50,517 bases of DNA from TMED27 sp964351195 (GCA_964351195.1 CAYGNI010000002.1:1-50517); one strand, 5' to 3'; positions 7,751 to 16,619 are shown, numbered from the stretch's first letter. The notes: generated by a model from the letters alone, not told the origin. A program made the numbers and translations.

Positions 7751-8185
7751 ATGCTTGATTATCTTTTTTCCTTTAGAGGCCGCGCCGGACGTTTGTCCTA
7801 TTTCTTTTTCTTTTTTGCCTGGCTCTTGATTTTTGCTGGGTTTATTGTGGCGAGCGTTGTTTTTGACCTTATTTCACCTGTTTTGCTGCGTAGTCTTTTT
7901 GTCATGATGTTTATTGCGATGTGTGTTAGCAGTATTGCGATTACGGTGCGGCGGTTGCATGATATGGATTTGAGCGGTTGGATTATTCTAGTCCCTACTT
8001 TGCTTATGCTAGTTTTGTTTTTCAGCGCTTTTGGGGCGAGCTTTTTGGGGTATGAGATAGACACTGATTCAATGTCGGAGCCGTTTATGTGGGGTGCATA
8101 TGGGCTGGAGATTTTTACTCAACTTTTCTATCTCATGCTTTTTTTATGGCCGGGAAGCGAAGATATTAATCGTTTCGAAAGTTAG
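7751..8185 (+). CDS. DUF805 family membrane protein
   Basis: Small multi-pass membrane protein of 144 residues. MLDYLFSFRGRAGRLSYFFF at the N-terminus and the ITVRRLHDMDLSGWIIL motif in the middle are the two signatures of DUF805. About four membrane segments are visible. The family has no established biochemical role. I chose ATG 7751 because family members typically begin at this MLDYLFSFxGR segment; an upstream TTG at 7724 would add nine polar residues. The last 20 bases overlap the convergent HEIGH-motif gene. Confidence 0.85.
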   Translation: MLDYLFSFRGRAGRLSYFFFFFAWLLIFAGFIVASVVFDLISPVLLRSLFVMMFIAMCVSSIAITVRRLHDMDLSGWIILVPTLLMLVLFFSAFGASFLGYEIDTDSMSEPFMWGAYGLEIFTQLFYLMLFLWPGSEDINRFES

Positions 8186-8954
8186 TGTATCTCATCTCAT
8201 TGATCGCAAATATGATGAAGGGTGCGATGAGACATACGAGCGCTGTGACTATCAATATCCATACGACACCTTGAAAATTTAAGCCAGCATAGCTGTCGGC
8301 GAGGCGATCGAAATCGCCAAAGCCGTGCGCGCCTTTTTGATGATAGTATTGCAATCTGTATGTTTGGTTTTTGAGGAGGCCCCAGCTGTCTATCAGCGTT
8401 TGAATGATAAGGCCGAAGCCGAAAAATGCGTTCAGGAAACGTTCTAATATTCCGCGCGGGGCCAGGTTGAACAGCGCTCTGAAGAGAAAAAACCCTGCTA
8501 CGATAGGCACAAAAGCAGGCCCCATAAAGATAATGAGTGCGTTGTGGTGATTGGTGAAGGCGATGGAGAGATTGAAAACCAGGGTCATTATGAGGCCGAT
8601 CTGGAGGCCTCTATGTTCGCGTAAGGCCCACAGGCCGTAGGCGATGGCGATCCATATAAAGACCAGAAGGCCTGTTTGCTGGCCGGAAAAATACATCGAA
8701 TAGCCGCCGCCATGGGCAAAATCGAACATGGGCAGGGTGGGGTAGCCGAAAAACCAGGCACATAATGTGTGGCCGATTTCGTGAAAAAATACGCCCATAT
8801 AGTTCATACCCGCGCCGATCCACACTAAGGGGAAGGCCGTCCAGCTCCAGTTATTATAGCCGATAATGGTGGCGTAAAAGGGTATGTTGGCGATGAGGGC
8901 GGTTATAAGACCCCAGGCTAAGACTTTCAACGTTGCAGATTTACGCATATGCAT
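8166..8954 (-). CDS. Polytopic membrane protein with an HExxH motif (M50-like putative metalloprotease)
   Basis: Protein of 262 residues with about six hydrophobic segments. The motif FHEIGHTL (His58, Glu59, His62) lies inside a membrane helix, as in site-2 protease-like M50 enzymes and related M50B-like membrane proteins. A second conserved acidic zinc ligand of the LDG type is not obvious, so activity is uncertain. It may be a divergent intramembrane protease or a degenerate relative. The 3' end overlaps the DUF805 gene by 20 bases. No partner anti-sigma factor is encoded next to it. Confidence 0.65.
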   Translation of the reverse strand: MHMRKSATLKVLAWGLITALIANIPFYATIIGYNNWSWTAFPLVWIGAGMNYMGVFFHEIGHTLCAWFFGYPTLPMFDFAHGGGYSMYFSGQQTGLLVFIWIAIAYGLWALREHRGLQIGLIMTLVFNLSIAFTNHHNALIIFMGPAFVPIVAGFFLFRALFNLAPRGILERFLNAFFGFGLIIQTLIDSWGLLKNQTYRLQYYHQKGAHGFGDFDRLADSYAGLNFQGVVWILIVTALVCLIAPFIIFAINEMRYTNFRND

Positions 8955-8964
8955 CTTCTTATAC

Positions 8965-8993
8965 TTGCACTTTTTGGTATGAGGGGGTAGTGT
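8965..8993 (+). promoter_or_regulatory. Candidate promoter for tRNA-Ser
   Basis: TTGCAC (8965-8970), a 17-base spacer and TAGTGT (8988-8993) would place transcription start around 9000, some 40 bases before the mature tRNA. The match to the sigma-70 consensus is moderate. It lies just upstream of the divergent HEIGH-motif gene. Confidence 0.35.
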
Positions 8994-9038
8994 TTCGCAG
9001 TTTTTCGGGAGGGCTTACTCTCAGAAATGTTTTTTTTA

Positions 9039-9129
9039 GGTGCTGTGGCCGAGTGGCTGAAGGCGCACGCTTGGAAAGCGTGTATACGTTTATAGCGTAT
9101 CGAGGGTTCGAATCCCTCCGGCACCGCCA
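9039..9129 (+). tRNA. tRNA-Ser (anticodon GGA)
   Basis: Full class II tRNA. The acceptor stem is GGTGCTG (9039-9045) paired with CGGCACC (9119-9125), with one wobble pair. The anticodon stem is CACGC/GCGTG around loop TTGGAAA, giving anticodon GGA, which reads UCC and UCU serine codons. A long variable arm (ATACG...CGTAT) follows, then the T-arm GAGGG-TTCGAAT-CCCTC. The CCA end is encoded (9127-9129). No direct repeat of its 3' end is seen nearby, so there is no sign that an element has integrated here. Confidence 0.97.
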
Positions 9130-9227
9130 CCCTATGCTCTTCGAGCTTCCGCCGTCGCAGAGACTATGGCGGACAAATCGGGTGACAAGCCATTTTCTTA
9201 GCCTTGATCGCTATCTTTGCTCTTCGT

Positions 9228-9617
9228 TTATGATTTGTTTTCGTTGGCTCTGGTTTCTTTGTAGCGCGCCACAGTTGAATGCAGGTGAGCGATGAGGACA
9301 TCCATATCAAAAGGTTTTTCAATGTAGTCATCAGCGCCGGCTTCCAGACTTTGCACCTTAATTGTACTGGCATGTTCGCCGCTGAGGATAATGACAGGAG
9401 CTTGGGTGTATTTACGGATGTCTTCGAGGAAGGTGAGGCCGTTTCCATCGGGAAGTCCTAAATCTAACAAAATGGCGTCGACGGGTTGGCGGGAGACGAT
9501 CTCTAACACTCCTTTGCCGTGAATGGCCTCGAGGATAGAAAAATCGTGCTTTTCCAGATTTATTCGCAGGATTTCCCGCATCAGCTTGTCATCATCTACG
9601 AGTAAGACAGTATTCAT
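9228..9617 (-). CDS. Single-domain response regulator (CheY-like receiver only)
   Basis: Protein of 129 residues consisting only of a receiver domain. The acidic pocket is DDD at residues 8-10, the phospho-acceptor is Asp52 in LLDLGLPDGNG, Ser79 is in VIILSGEH, and Lys101 is in EKPF. Tyr98 takes the usual switch position near helix 4. There is no output domain, so it must act through protein contacts, as CheY-, DivK- or phosphorelay-type proteins do. No histidine kinase is adjacent. It is transcribed away from the pilC-like gene across a 416-base gap, so a link to pilus control is possible but unproven. Confidence 0.88.
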   Translation of the reverse strand: MNTVLLVDDDKLMREILRINLEKHDFSILEAIHGKGVLEIVSRQPVDAILLDLGLPDGNGLTFLEDIRKYTQAPVIILSGEHASTIKVQSLEAGADDYIEKPFDMDVLIAHLHSTVARYKETRANENKS

Positions 9618-10033
9618 GTTTTATTATATTTTTCTAATTCAGGTAAGATAAACGAAACATGAAATTAAAAAAATTGCAACTTATGATTGTCAATCTGAAC
9701 ATTTTCACATGGGATATGTGGTTTTTTTTAGGGAAAAATTTGATGAATATGAGCACATTAAAATGGTTTTAGAGTTCATAAGGACCGCTTAAATATTAGA
9801 ATAGTATAATTTTCTAATGTAAAACTTGGTGCTACTTTTATTAACGCATTTATTAACGTAGATAATTTTTAGATTTCTCTAAATTTCATCATTTTAGATA
9901 GAAAAAATTAACTATTTTTCTCTATTCTGAAGCTGCGAATTACTTTTCATATATATTCAATTTAGATAAAATTTTAAGTAAATTTTAAAGTTTCCATATG
10001 ATAATTAGAGTTGGATAACAGGATTAAGGTGAC
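9618..10033. other. AT-rich divergent intergenic region, receiver gene / pilC-like gene
   Basis: A stretch of 416 bases without a credible gene, clearly more AT-rich than its neighbours. It must hold promoters for the receiver gene (leftward) and the pilC-like gene (rightward). I see no convincing -35/-10 pair, no long palindrome and no repeat array. TTATTAACGCATTTATTAACG (9839-9859 region) is a short direct repeat of ATTAACG. Confidence 0.5.
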
Positions 10034-11260
10034 ATGGCTAAAGAAGCGACATTATATAAGTACAGAGCACTGAGAGCAGATGGTGAGGTTGTTAAAGGCG
10101 TTTTGGCGGCTTATGATCCTGACCATCTTTATGTTCAGCTTGAGAATGTCAAAAGACATCTGATCAGTTGTCAGCCTGTAGATAAAGGACGTTTTTCGCT
10201 GTTTTCTGCCCAGAAGGTCGCAGTTCGTGAAAAGATCCAGCTATATGAAGCCATGGCACAGATGTTTAATGCCGGTATTTCCTTGCTGAACTGTCTGGAT
10301 TTATGCCGCCGTTCTGTGGGTAGCAATGCTTTGCAGGATATTACGAATGATATGTATCGCTTGATTCAGGAAGGACAAACATTGTCCGAAGCCATGGCGC
10401 AATATCCAAATATTTTTTCGAATATCGAGCGCGGTATTATCAAGGCAAAAGAAGAAACCGGAGACATGCAAAATGCTTTCAAGTTTCTTGTTAAGCATCT
10501 TGTTCATAAAGATGATATTGAACGGCAGATCAAAAAGGCAACACGTTACCCGATGATTTTGATGGGTGTGATTGCTGTTACAATTTTTGTGATGTTGAAG
10601 TTTGTGGTTCCTGAAGTTCTGGCGTTCGTTGTTGCGATTAAACCAGCTTCTGAATTGGGAATTGCTACGACGTCTTTGATAGCGACTTCAAATTTTTTGC
10701 AGCATTATTCCTTACACCTCGTCGGCTTTATTGCACTTTCAATTTTGACGGTTGTGATTTTGTATCGACAATCGTCAGCTTTCGCTTACGGGTTTGATAA
10801 AACAGTTTTGAACATGCCGATTATTGGGCCGTTGCTGCGTAAACTTGAGATTTCGCGGTTTTGTTCAACGCTGTCGTCTTTGTACCAATCGGGTATTCCG
10901 ATTACATCTGCCGTTAAAACTTCCAGTGAGGTCATCGGCAACGCGGTTATTTTGAGTTCTATTGAATCTGCTCGTGAAGAGATTGCGAACGGTAAGACGA
11001 TTAGCGAAGGCTTCGAATATACCGGTGAGTTTAATGCTATTGTTATTCAGATGATGAAGATTGGTGAGGAATCCGGAAACTTATCTGAAATTCTTGATCA
11101 GGTTGTTGATTTTTACAACAAGGATATCGAGGACGCTATTGGTGCTATGGTTGCGATGATCGAACCGCTTTTGACATTTATTCTGGCGGGTATGATTATC
11201 TGGATTGCTGTGGCGGTCTTTGGCCCGATTTATGATTTGCTGGCCGATTTGCCGATATAG
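10034..11260 (+). CDS. Type IV pilus / type II secretion inner-membrane platform protein (PilC/GspF family)
   Basis: Protein of 408 residues, normal for the family. Two GspF domains are visible: about residues 66-190 (YEAMAQMFNAGISLLNCLDL and IIKAKEETGDMQNAF) and about 265-395 (LSSLYQSGIPITSAV and MMKIGEESGNLSEIL). Membrane segments occur near 175-195, 230-250 and the C-terminus (LLTFILAGMIIWIAVAVFG). These proteins form the membrane base that couples the assembly ATPase to pilin insertion. The only pilus partner here is the large prepilin gene, which starts 28 bases downstream; no pilB, pilD or secretin gene is present, so the rest of the machine must be elsewhere. Confidence 0.9.
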   Translation: MAKEATLYKYRALRADGEVVKGVLAAYDPDHLYVQLENVKRHLISCQPVDKGRFSLFSAQKVAVREKIQLYEAMAQMFNAGISLLNCLDLCRRSVGSNALQDITNDMYRLIQEGQTLSEAMAQYPNIFSNIERGIIKAKEETGDMQNAFKFLVKHLVHKDDIERQIKKATRYPMILMGVIAVTIFVMLKFVVPEVLAFVVAIKPASELGIATTSLIATSNFLQHYSLHLVGFIALSILTVVILYRQSSAFAYGFDKTVLNMPIIGPLLRKLEISRFCSTLSSLYQSGIPITSAVKTSSEVIGNAVILSSIESAREEIANGKTISEGFEYTGEFNAIVIQMMKIGEESGNLSEILDQVVDFYNKDIEDAIGAMVAMIEPLLTFILAGMIIWIAVAVFGPIYDLLADLPI

Positions 11261-11288
11261 AAGGGTTTATAATTAAGGAGTGCGTGCA

Positions 11289-13859
11289 ATGTTGAGTAAG
11301 ATGACAAAAATGATAAAGAGTGAGCGTGGTTTTTCCCTGATTGAACTGGCGATTGTTTTGACGATTGGCGGTTTGATTATGGCGGCGGCGGCGAGAACGG
11401 CAAAGATTAAGGTTGTTGAACAGCAGATTGAGGACCAGACGGATCGCCGGGCGGTGATTTTGAATGCTCTTGCGGATTATATACGCGATAATCGTGTTTA
11501 TGCAGATTATGCTTTTACCGGTGGAGATCTCACGCAGCCTATTGATTTGAACGGAGATGGGGATGCTGATTTGTTTAATGAAACTTTGCATGGCGCGGGG
11601 AATGAGGCTTTTACGGTGATTGATTTATCAGCAACGCCAACGATTGATGAGCGTTTTGATGAAGTCCATTATCCGTGTCCTGCAGATCCGACCCGAGGAC
11701 CTGAGGATGCCGGTTTTGGTACGGAGGAGCGTGTTATTCCACCCGGGGACGATCCCGCATTTGATGTTGGTTTGGTGTGTGATGACACCAATCTTCAGGT
11801 TGTTGGCGCGGCGCCGAACCGTATTTTCATTGGTGCGGTTCCGTTTGTGGAGCTTGGATTGCCGGCGCAAGCGGGCCTTGATAGCTACAAGAATAAATTT
11901 ACGTATGCGGTTTCTGAGAGTTATGCAACCAGTCAGGCTTTGGCGCCGGCCGCCGGTATCGGGCTGACTTCCGAGATTACGATCCGCCAGTATATTGATC
12001 ATGATTCTAATCCTGCGACGCCTGCGATTGCGGACGATATTCCCAATCATGCTGAGTTTGTGATGTTTTCTCACGGACAGGATGGCCAAGGTGCTTTTAA
12101 TATGATGGGCGATCTTGTTGCGCCGTGTGGAAGCGAAGCTGCTAATGGTCGTGATGTGGAGAACTGTGATTTTGATGATGAGATTTTTGTGGACTCATCA
12201 GTGTCATATTCTATGGCTCAAGGTGCGATGAACCTGGATGATGATCTGGAGTTTTCTTTAGCGGTTACAGATAATGATGATGATTCTTTGTGGATCCCGG
12301 CTCCTGCCGGTGCGGCGAATGAGATTCGAGATCGCTTGGGCGGGAATGTCGGGATTAATACTGATAATCCCGATACACGGCTTCATGTTGTTGGTGATAC
12401 GACGCTTGATGGTGTGGCAGCGATTAGCCAGGATGCGAATATTGGCGGTGATGCGGATATTGCTGGGAATGCCAATGTTCTTGGAAATTTAGGAATTGGG
12501 ACGAGTGCGCCACAAGGAAAGCTTGAGATTGCGGGTAGTTATGACTCTACTAATTTGTATTTGGATGGCGGTATGAGAATTGAGTCTAATATGGGAAGTC
12601 AACCGGATATTGATATGAATGGCGCGGGCCATATAAATTCAGGGAACTCCATGACTTTGAGAGCAGGAGATAATATGAACTTAGAAGCGGGCTCCAATGA
12701 TGATTTCATTTTTCGGACTATGAGTGGCAATACGCCGACGGAGTTAATACGCTTGCGCTCTGATGGCCGTCTGGGGATTGGAACGAACAATCCAGCAGCC
12801 AAGCTTGATGTAACGGGAAGTCTTGATCTCACAAACTTCGCCCTTGATGGTGGTATGCGGATTGAGGCCAATATGGGGAGCCTGCCTGATGTTCTTATGT
12901 TTGGCGGCGGATCGATTGCTGCGGAAACCAATATGGTTTTCTCTGTTGATACGAACGGAAGCAATCATAATGGTGAGGATTTTAGCTTTAAGAAAGGTAA
13001 CTTGACGGGCAGCGGTACGACGTTGATGACGATCAGAAATGACGGCAGAGTCGGAATTGGAACTGTGACGCCTTCTAGCCTGCTAGATGTAGCTGGTGAA
13101 ATCAGGGCTGGCAGCTCAGGATTGGCTTGTAATACGACTACTGACGGATCAATCCGCAAGGTTACAGCAGCAGGTGTTACACGGATGCAATATTGTAATC
13201 GTACAGCTTGGGTTGATTTCCAGACAACGGCTGCGTGTCCTGCCGGTCAGGCAGTGATTTCTATCAGCGCGAATGGTACGGCAAATTGCGGACCTTTGCC
13301 TTGGCCGAATACAAGTTGTGGAGCTGGAGACGTTATTGTCGGTGTTAACTCGGATGGAAGTGCTGTTTGTAAAGACTTGAACCAGATTATTGCAGATTGT
13401 CCTGGCGGGCAAGTTATGCGCGGTATGCTGCCCAATGGACAGCCAAGATGTATGGATATCTCCAATACGTGTGGAAGCGGGCAGGTCATGAGAGGCGTTA
13501 AAACCGACGGTACGCCGGATTGTATTGATCCTCCAGGTAACTCAGATTGTGGCTTAGCATCTACTACTTCTCTTAATCTAACGGACTCAGGGCTTGTCTT
13601 TGTGAAGTCAGAGTTTCCGATTAGCATACTCAGGGATGAAGACAGTACTGTTGAAAGAACGATTACTCACGGACAATATTTTTATGATGAATATAAGGTT
13701 GTAAATAAATATATTAATTACGGTAGACGCTGTATACGTGAAGCTGAAGTTCATCGTTGTTTAAATGGTGTAAAAACAAAAAGACGTAACAATAGTTGTA
13801 TTGTTGAACTCCATACAGAGAGCTCTGGAAATGATAACGGTGCTGGAGGTGGAGGTTAA
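11289..13859 (+). CDS. Oversized type IV prepilin with tail-fibre-like body and Cys-pair repeats
   Basis: Protein of 856 residues. The N-terminus has a class III prepilin signal: a basic leader ending in Gly14, then FSLIELAIVLTIGGLIMAAA with Glu at mature position 5. An Asp-rich region follows. At about residues 351, 402, 495 and 588 it repeats a phage tail-fibre-like motif, (V/L)GIGTxxPxxxLxVxG. Between these lies a duplicated block containing LDGGMRIExNMGSxPD. Near residues 649-750 are four Cys-pair repeats of the form CxxGQxxxGxxxxGxxxC. A polar tail with more Cys ends the protein. Ordinary pilins are 120-200 residues. The fold implies a minor pilin or pilus-tip adhesin, with trimeric fibre and Cys-clamped repeats presented outside. 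AAGGAG at 11275-11280 is well spaced for ATG 11289, not for GTG 11280. It follows the pilC-like gene by 28 bases and ends in a strong terminator. Confidence 0.85.
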   Translation: MLSKMTKMIKSERGFSLIELAIVLTIGGLIMAAAARTAKIKVVEQQIEDQTDRRAVILNALADYIRDNRVYADYAFTGGDLTQPIDLNGDGDADLFNETLHGAGNEAFTVIDLSATPTIDERFDEVHYPCPADPTRGPEDAGFGTEERVIPPGDDPAFDVGLVCDDTNLQVVGAAPNRIFIGAVPFVELGLPAQAGLDSYKNKFTYAVSESYATSQALAPAAGIGLTSEITIRQYIDHDSNPATPAIADDIPNHAEFVMFSHGQDGQGAFNMMGDLVAPCGSEAANGRDVENCDFDDEIFVDSSVSYSMAQGAMNLDDDLEFSLAVTDNDDDSLWIPAPAGAANEIRDRLGGNVGINTDNPDTRLHVVGDTTLDGVAAISQDANIGGDADIAGNANVLGNLGIGTSAPQGKLEIAGSYDSTNLYLDGGMRIESNMGSQPDIDMNGAGHINSGNSMTLRAGDNMNLEAGSNDDFIFRTMSGNTPTELIRLRSDGRLGIGTNNPAAKLDVTGSLDLTNFALDGGMRIEANMGSLPDVLMFGGGSIAAETNMVFSVDTNGSNHNGEDFSFKKGNLTGSGTTLMTIRNDGRVGIGTVTPSSLLDVAGEIRAGSSGLACNTTTDGSIRKVTAAGVTRMQYCNRTAWVDFQTTAACPAGQAVISISANGTANCGPLPWPNTSCGAGDVIVGVNSDGSAVCKDLNQIIADCPGGQVMRGMLPNGQPRCMDISNTCGSGQVMRGVKTDGTPDCIDPPGNSDCGLASTTSLNLTDSGLVFVKSEFPISILRDEDSTVERTITHGQYFYDEYKVVNKYINYGRRCIREAEVHRCLNGVKTKRRNNSCIVELHTESSGNDNGAGGGG

Positions 13860-13883
13860 TATGCTGAATTTACCGATTAATCA

Positions 13884-13914
13884 AAAAACCCCGGTGTAAA
13901 AAGCCGGGGTTTTT
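13884..13914 (+). terminator. Rho-independent terminator after the large prepilin gene
   Basis: AAAAACCCCGG (13884-13894) pairs with CCGGGGTTTTT (13904-13914), followed by more T. The hairpin starts 25 bases after the stop codon and closes the pilC-prepilin operon. Confidence 0.92.
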
Positions 13915-13975
13915 CTTTTGGCGGGATGTGGTGTATGATCTCGCGACTTATTGATTTACGTGAAGGGGAAGCATC

Positions 13976-14725
13976 ATGGTTACGACTAAATCTGCGATGA
14001 CATTTACGGCTGTTGCGTTTGCGCTTTTGTTTGGCGGCGGGGTTTATGTGTTGATGAATTTGTCACAGTTTGCAAAGCCGATGAGTGAGCGCATTGCCAG
14101 CGAAGCGATTGGCGTGAATGTGTCGATTGGGTCGATGGATATTAGCTTGAAGGAAAAAACGGTCAGTGTGGGGAATATCCGCGTTGATAATCCGCCGGGC
14201 TATAAAACGCCGTATGCGATTGAGATTGCCGATGTTGTTTTGGGGCTGAATAGCGCGAGTCAGACTTTGGTCGATTTCAGGGCTATTGATGTATCGGGTG
14301 TGGAGGCGAATTTGGAAGTGACGCCGAGCGGGACCAATCTTTTGACGCTGAAGAACATGGTGGCGCAGCGCAAGCTTGATAAAGACAAGCCGGTAGAGAA
14401 TGCGATTAAGGTGATTATTGAATCGCTGAATTTGCGTGATATGCGCGTGAATCCGAGTGTGACTTTACTGTCGGGGCAGGAGCTTAAATCTGTAAGCGTG
14501 CCGCCGCTGAATTTGCAGGGTATCGGTAAAAAGCAGAACGGCGTATTGGCGCAAGATGCTGTGGCGCAGGTGATGAGCCCGCTTTTGAAATCTATGAGCG
14601 AAGCGGCGGGCCAGGCCGGTTTTTATGAGGGGCTTTCATCGGATGCGCTTAAGGATCTGGGGCAATCGCAAATTGATCAGGTCACGGACAAGATCGAGTC
14701 CGGGCTTAAAGGTTTGTTTGAGTGA
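13976..14725 (+). CDS. AsmA-like / DUF748-like membrane-anchored protein
   Basis: Protein of 249 residues. One N-terminal membrane anchor (about 8-28, TAVAFALLFGGGVYVLMNL) is followed by a beta-rich region with SIGSMDISLKEKTVSVGNI and ADVVLGLNSASQTLVDFRAI, the pattern seen at the start of AsmA/DUF748 proteins. It is much shorter than a full AsmA protein, so it would be a small periplasmic member of that group. Such proteins are linked to lipid transport or outer membrane homeostasis; the role here is unknown. The helical C-terminus ends in DQVTDKIESGLKGLFE. AAGGGGAAG lies seven to ten bases before ATG 13976. It has its own promoter region after the prepilin terminator. Confidence 0.7.
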   Translation: MVTTKSAMTFTAVAFALLFGGGVYVLMNLSQFAKPMSERIASEAIGVNVSIGSMDISLKEKTVSVGNIRVDNPPGYKTPYAIEIADVVLGLNSASQTLVDFRAIDVSGVEANLEVTPSGTNLLTLKNMVAQRKLDKDKPVENAIKVIIESLNLRDMRVNPSVTLLSGQELKSVSVPPLNLQGIGKKQNGVLAQDAVAQVMSPLLKSMSEAAGQAGFYEGLSSDALKDLGQSQIDQVTDKIESGLKGLFE

Positions 14726-14729
14726 TTCC

Positions 14730-14825
14730 TGTTGCCATTCAGAACGTTTCGTTAGAAACGTAAGGATCGTTTTGACTGGCTATATTTAAGATTTCTCCAC
14801 TGCGAAGTAGTGTTCGAAATGACAA
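14730..14825. repeat. Intergenic palindromic repeat, family A, copy 1
   Basis: Fills the gap between two convergent genes. It begins with a CCATTCAGAACG segment and ends with AGATTTCTC ... TTCGAAATGACA, both shared with 21741-21823. Internal hairpins GTTTC/GAAAC (14746-14759) and CACTGCGAAGTAGTG (14798-14812) are visible. This class of degenerate palindrome (GTCATCCCGAACG ... TTCGAAATGAC) is widespread in bacterial genomes and may act as a bidirectional terminator. Confidence 0.7.
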
Positions 14826-14832
14826 TGTGGCG

Positions 14833-16602
14833 TTAGGCTGCGCCAGCTTTTTCTTTGCTATCGGGCTCTTCATCTTCGTCCTTGCGCAAGGGGACTACGT
14901 TTGAAGTGGTGTGTGTTTTTAACCATGCGGATTGTTCTTCATCGCTCCATTGCGCTATACTTTCTTCATCGATGCCAAAAATCCGTAGCATTTCGCCGGC
15001 CATTTCCAAACCTGGAGGGGCGCCGCGTTTGTTGAACGGTACAAGACCAAGGGCGGCATATTTTAGGGCTTCTTCGGAATCGCTAACGGCAACATAGCGC
15101 GTGAGGTTTGGATAGATTTTTCCAACCATGGGTGCCATTTTGACTGCGACTTCATAACGGGCGGCTGCGACACAAATAGACGTGCTATTGGCGAGGCCAA
15201 GCATGTTCCAAAAGCGTAAATCGCCGCTGGAGCCGTAGGCAACCATATAGCCGGCGGCAGTGGCTTCGAGGAAGCGCTGGCGTTCATGGTCGACGCCGAC
15301 ATAGGGAATATTGTGGGTTTGAAATGCGCGTGCGAGGGTTTTGCCGATTTCGTTCATGCCGACGATGAAGACTGGCCCTTTTGAGAGGGGGTTCATTTCA
15401 CCGCCCGGACAATTACTTAAGCTTCCATCAGCCATTTTCTCGCAGATCGTGAGGCTCCATTTATAAGCGTAATTTGCGATGAAAGGTGTGGCGAGCATGC
15501 TCAACGTTACCGCTGCTATGAGTTCCTGAGCAAAGTTCATTCCGATATTGGCCTGGACGCTGGCCATGCTGAAAACCACGAAGGCGAATTCGCTGCCCTG
15601 CGCGAGTAGGAATGTGAGCTGCGTTGTATGGTGCGATGGGCGTTTGAAAATGAAGGTTAGTGCAGCGATGATTGCGCCTTTTGTGGCCATGATGAGCAGC
15701 GACAGGGCGAGGATTGGACCGATGTGATCCCAGATAATCGCCGGGTCAAGGAGCATGCCGATGGTGAGGAAGAAGAAGGCCATAAGCAGGCTGCGGAATG
15801 GGCGTAGCTCAGTTTGCAGAAGGATACGAAACGGGGTTTCGGCGAGAACCATACCGGCGAGAAACGCGCCGAGTGTGAAGGATAACCCGATTGAAGCAGT
15901 GGTGTAGGCCGTCAGGATCACGACGAGCAGGCCGAAGACGGTGAACATTTCCGGATCGTCATATTTGATCATATATTTCATCAGAGGGCCGAGGATATAG
16001 CGCCCCAAAACGATGGCAGCGACTAAAGCGAGGCCTGCTTTGGCGAGGGCGCCGATGGCGGTTGTTACGAGGTCACCGCCCCCGCCAAGCGCATCAGCGA
16101 AGATCAGCAGGAAGATTGCGGCGATGTCTTGAAAGATCAGGACGGCTTTCGCCGATTGTCCAACCGGGGATTCGGATTGTCTCAGATCGGCCAGGACTTG
16201 CATGACGACGGCTGTGGAGGACAGGGCTAACGTGAGGCCAATAAGAAGCGCTGCATCTGAGGGCATAGAGAAAGCAAAGGCGACTGTAAAGGCGAGAATG
16301 AGCATACAGAGCAACATTTGCAGCGGGGCGAGGCCGAAGAGGTCCCTTCGCAGCTTCCAAGCGGATTTCATGGAGAAATGCAGGCCGATATCAAAGAGCA
16401 AGAAGGCCACGCCGAGCTCAGCCAGAATATGGACGGTTTTGCTATCTTCAAGGACTTCGAAGCCGTGGGGGCCGAGGATTATGCCTGCGGCGAGGAAGCC
16501 GATGATGGGGCTGATACGGACGAAGCGGCTGGCGAGAATGACGAAGAATCCTGCTGCGAGCAGGATGACAGGTGATAAGAGTATCTCTAAACCGTTCATC
16601 AT
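14833..16602 (-). CDS. CPA2 family cation:proton antiporter with C-terminal TrkA-N domain (KefB/YbaL-like)
   Basis: Protein of 589 residues. The first 380 or so residues form the antiporter membrane domain, with SPIIGFLAAGIILGPHG, ELGVAFLLFDIGLHFS and the ALSSTAVVMQVLADL and LIFQDIAAIFLLIFADAL segments that carry the ion-pathway acidic residues. From about 405 comes a nucleotide-binding TrkA-N (RCK) domain: GPVFIVGMNEIGKTLARAF and a VGVDHERQRF acidic strand end. The C-terminal tail is acidic and charged. Such proteins exchange K+ or Na+ for H+ and are gated by nucleotide or glutathione adducts. It is 17 bases downstream of the MATE exporter gene, probably in one operon. Confidence 0.9.
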   Translation of the reverse strand: MMNGLEILLSPVILLAAGFFVILASRFVRISPIIGFLAAGIILGPHGFEVLEDSKTVHILAELGVAFLLFDIGLHFSMKSAWKLRRDLFGLAPLQMLLCMLILAFTVAFAFSMPSDAALLIGLTLALSSTAVVMQVLADLRQSESPVGQSAKAVLIFQDIAAIFLLIFADALGGGGDLVTTAIGALAKAGLALVAAIVLGRYILGPLMKYMIKYDDPEMFTVFGLLVVILTAYTTASIGLSFTLGAFLAGMVLAETPFRILLQTELRPFRSLLMAFFFLTIGMLLDPAIIWDHIGPILALSLLIMATKGAIIAALTFIFKRPSHHTTQLTFLLAQGSEFAFVVFSMASVQANIGMNFAQELIAAVTLSMLATPFIANYAYKWSLTICEKMADGSLSNCPGGEMNPLSKGPVFIVGMNEIGKTLARAFQTHNIPYVGVDHERQRFLEATAAGYMVAYGSSGDLRFWNMLGLANSTSICVAAARYEVAVKMAPMVGKIYPNLTRYVAVSDSEEALKYAALGLVPFNKRGAPPGLEMAGEMLRIFGIDEESIAQWSDEEQSAWLKTHTTSNVVPLRKDEDEEPDSKEKAGAA

Positions 16603-16619
16603 GATGAGAGGATTTTAGC

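Noticed and set aside
9039..9227. Attachment site for an integrated element at tRNA-Ser
   Set aside because: No integrase and no repeat of the tRNA 3' end were seen in the window.
11289..13859. Prophage tail-fibre region
   Set aside because: The tail-fibre-like motifs are inside a prepilin reading frame and no phage structural, integrase or lysis gene is nearby.
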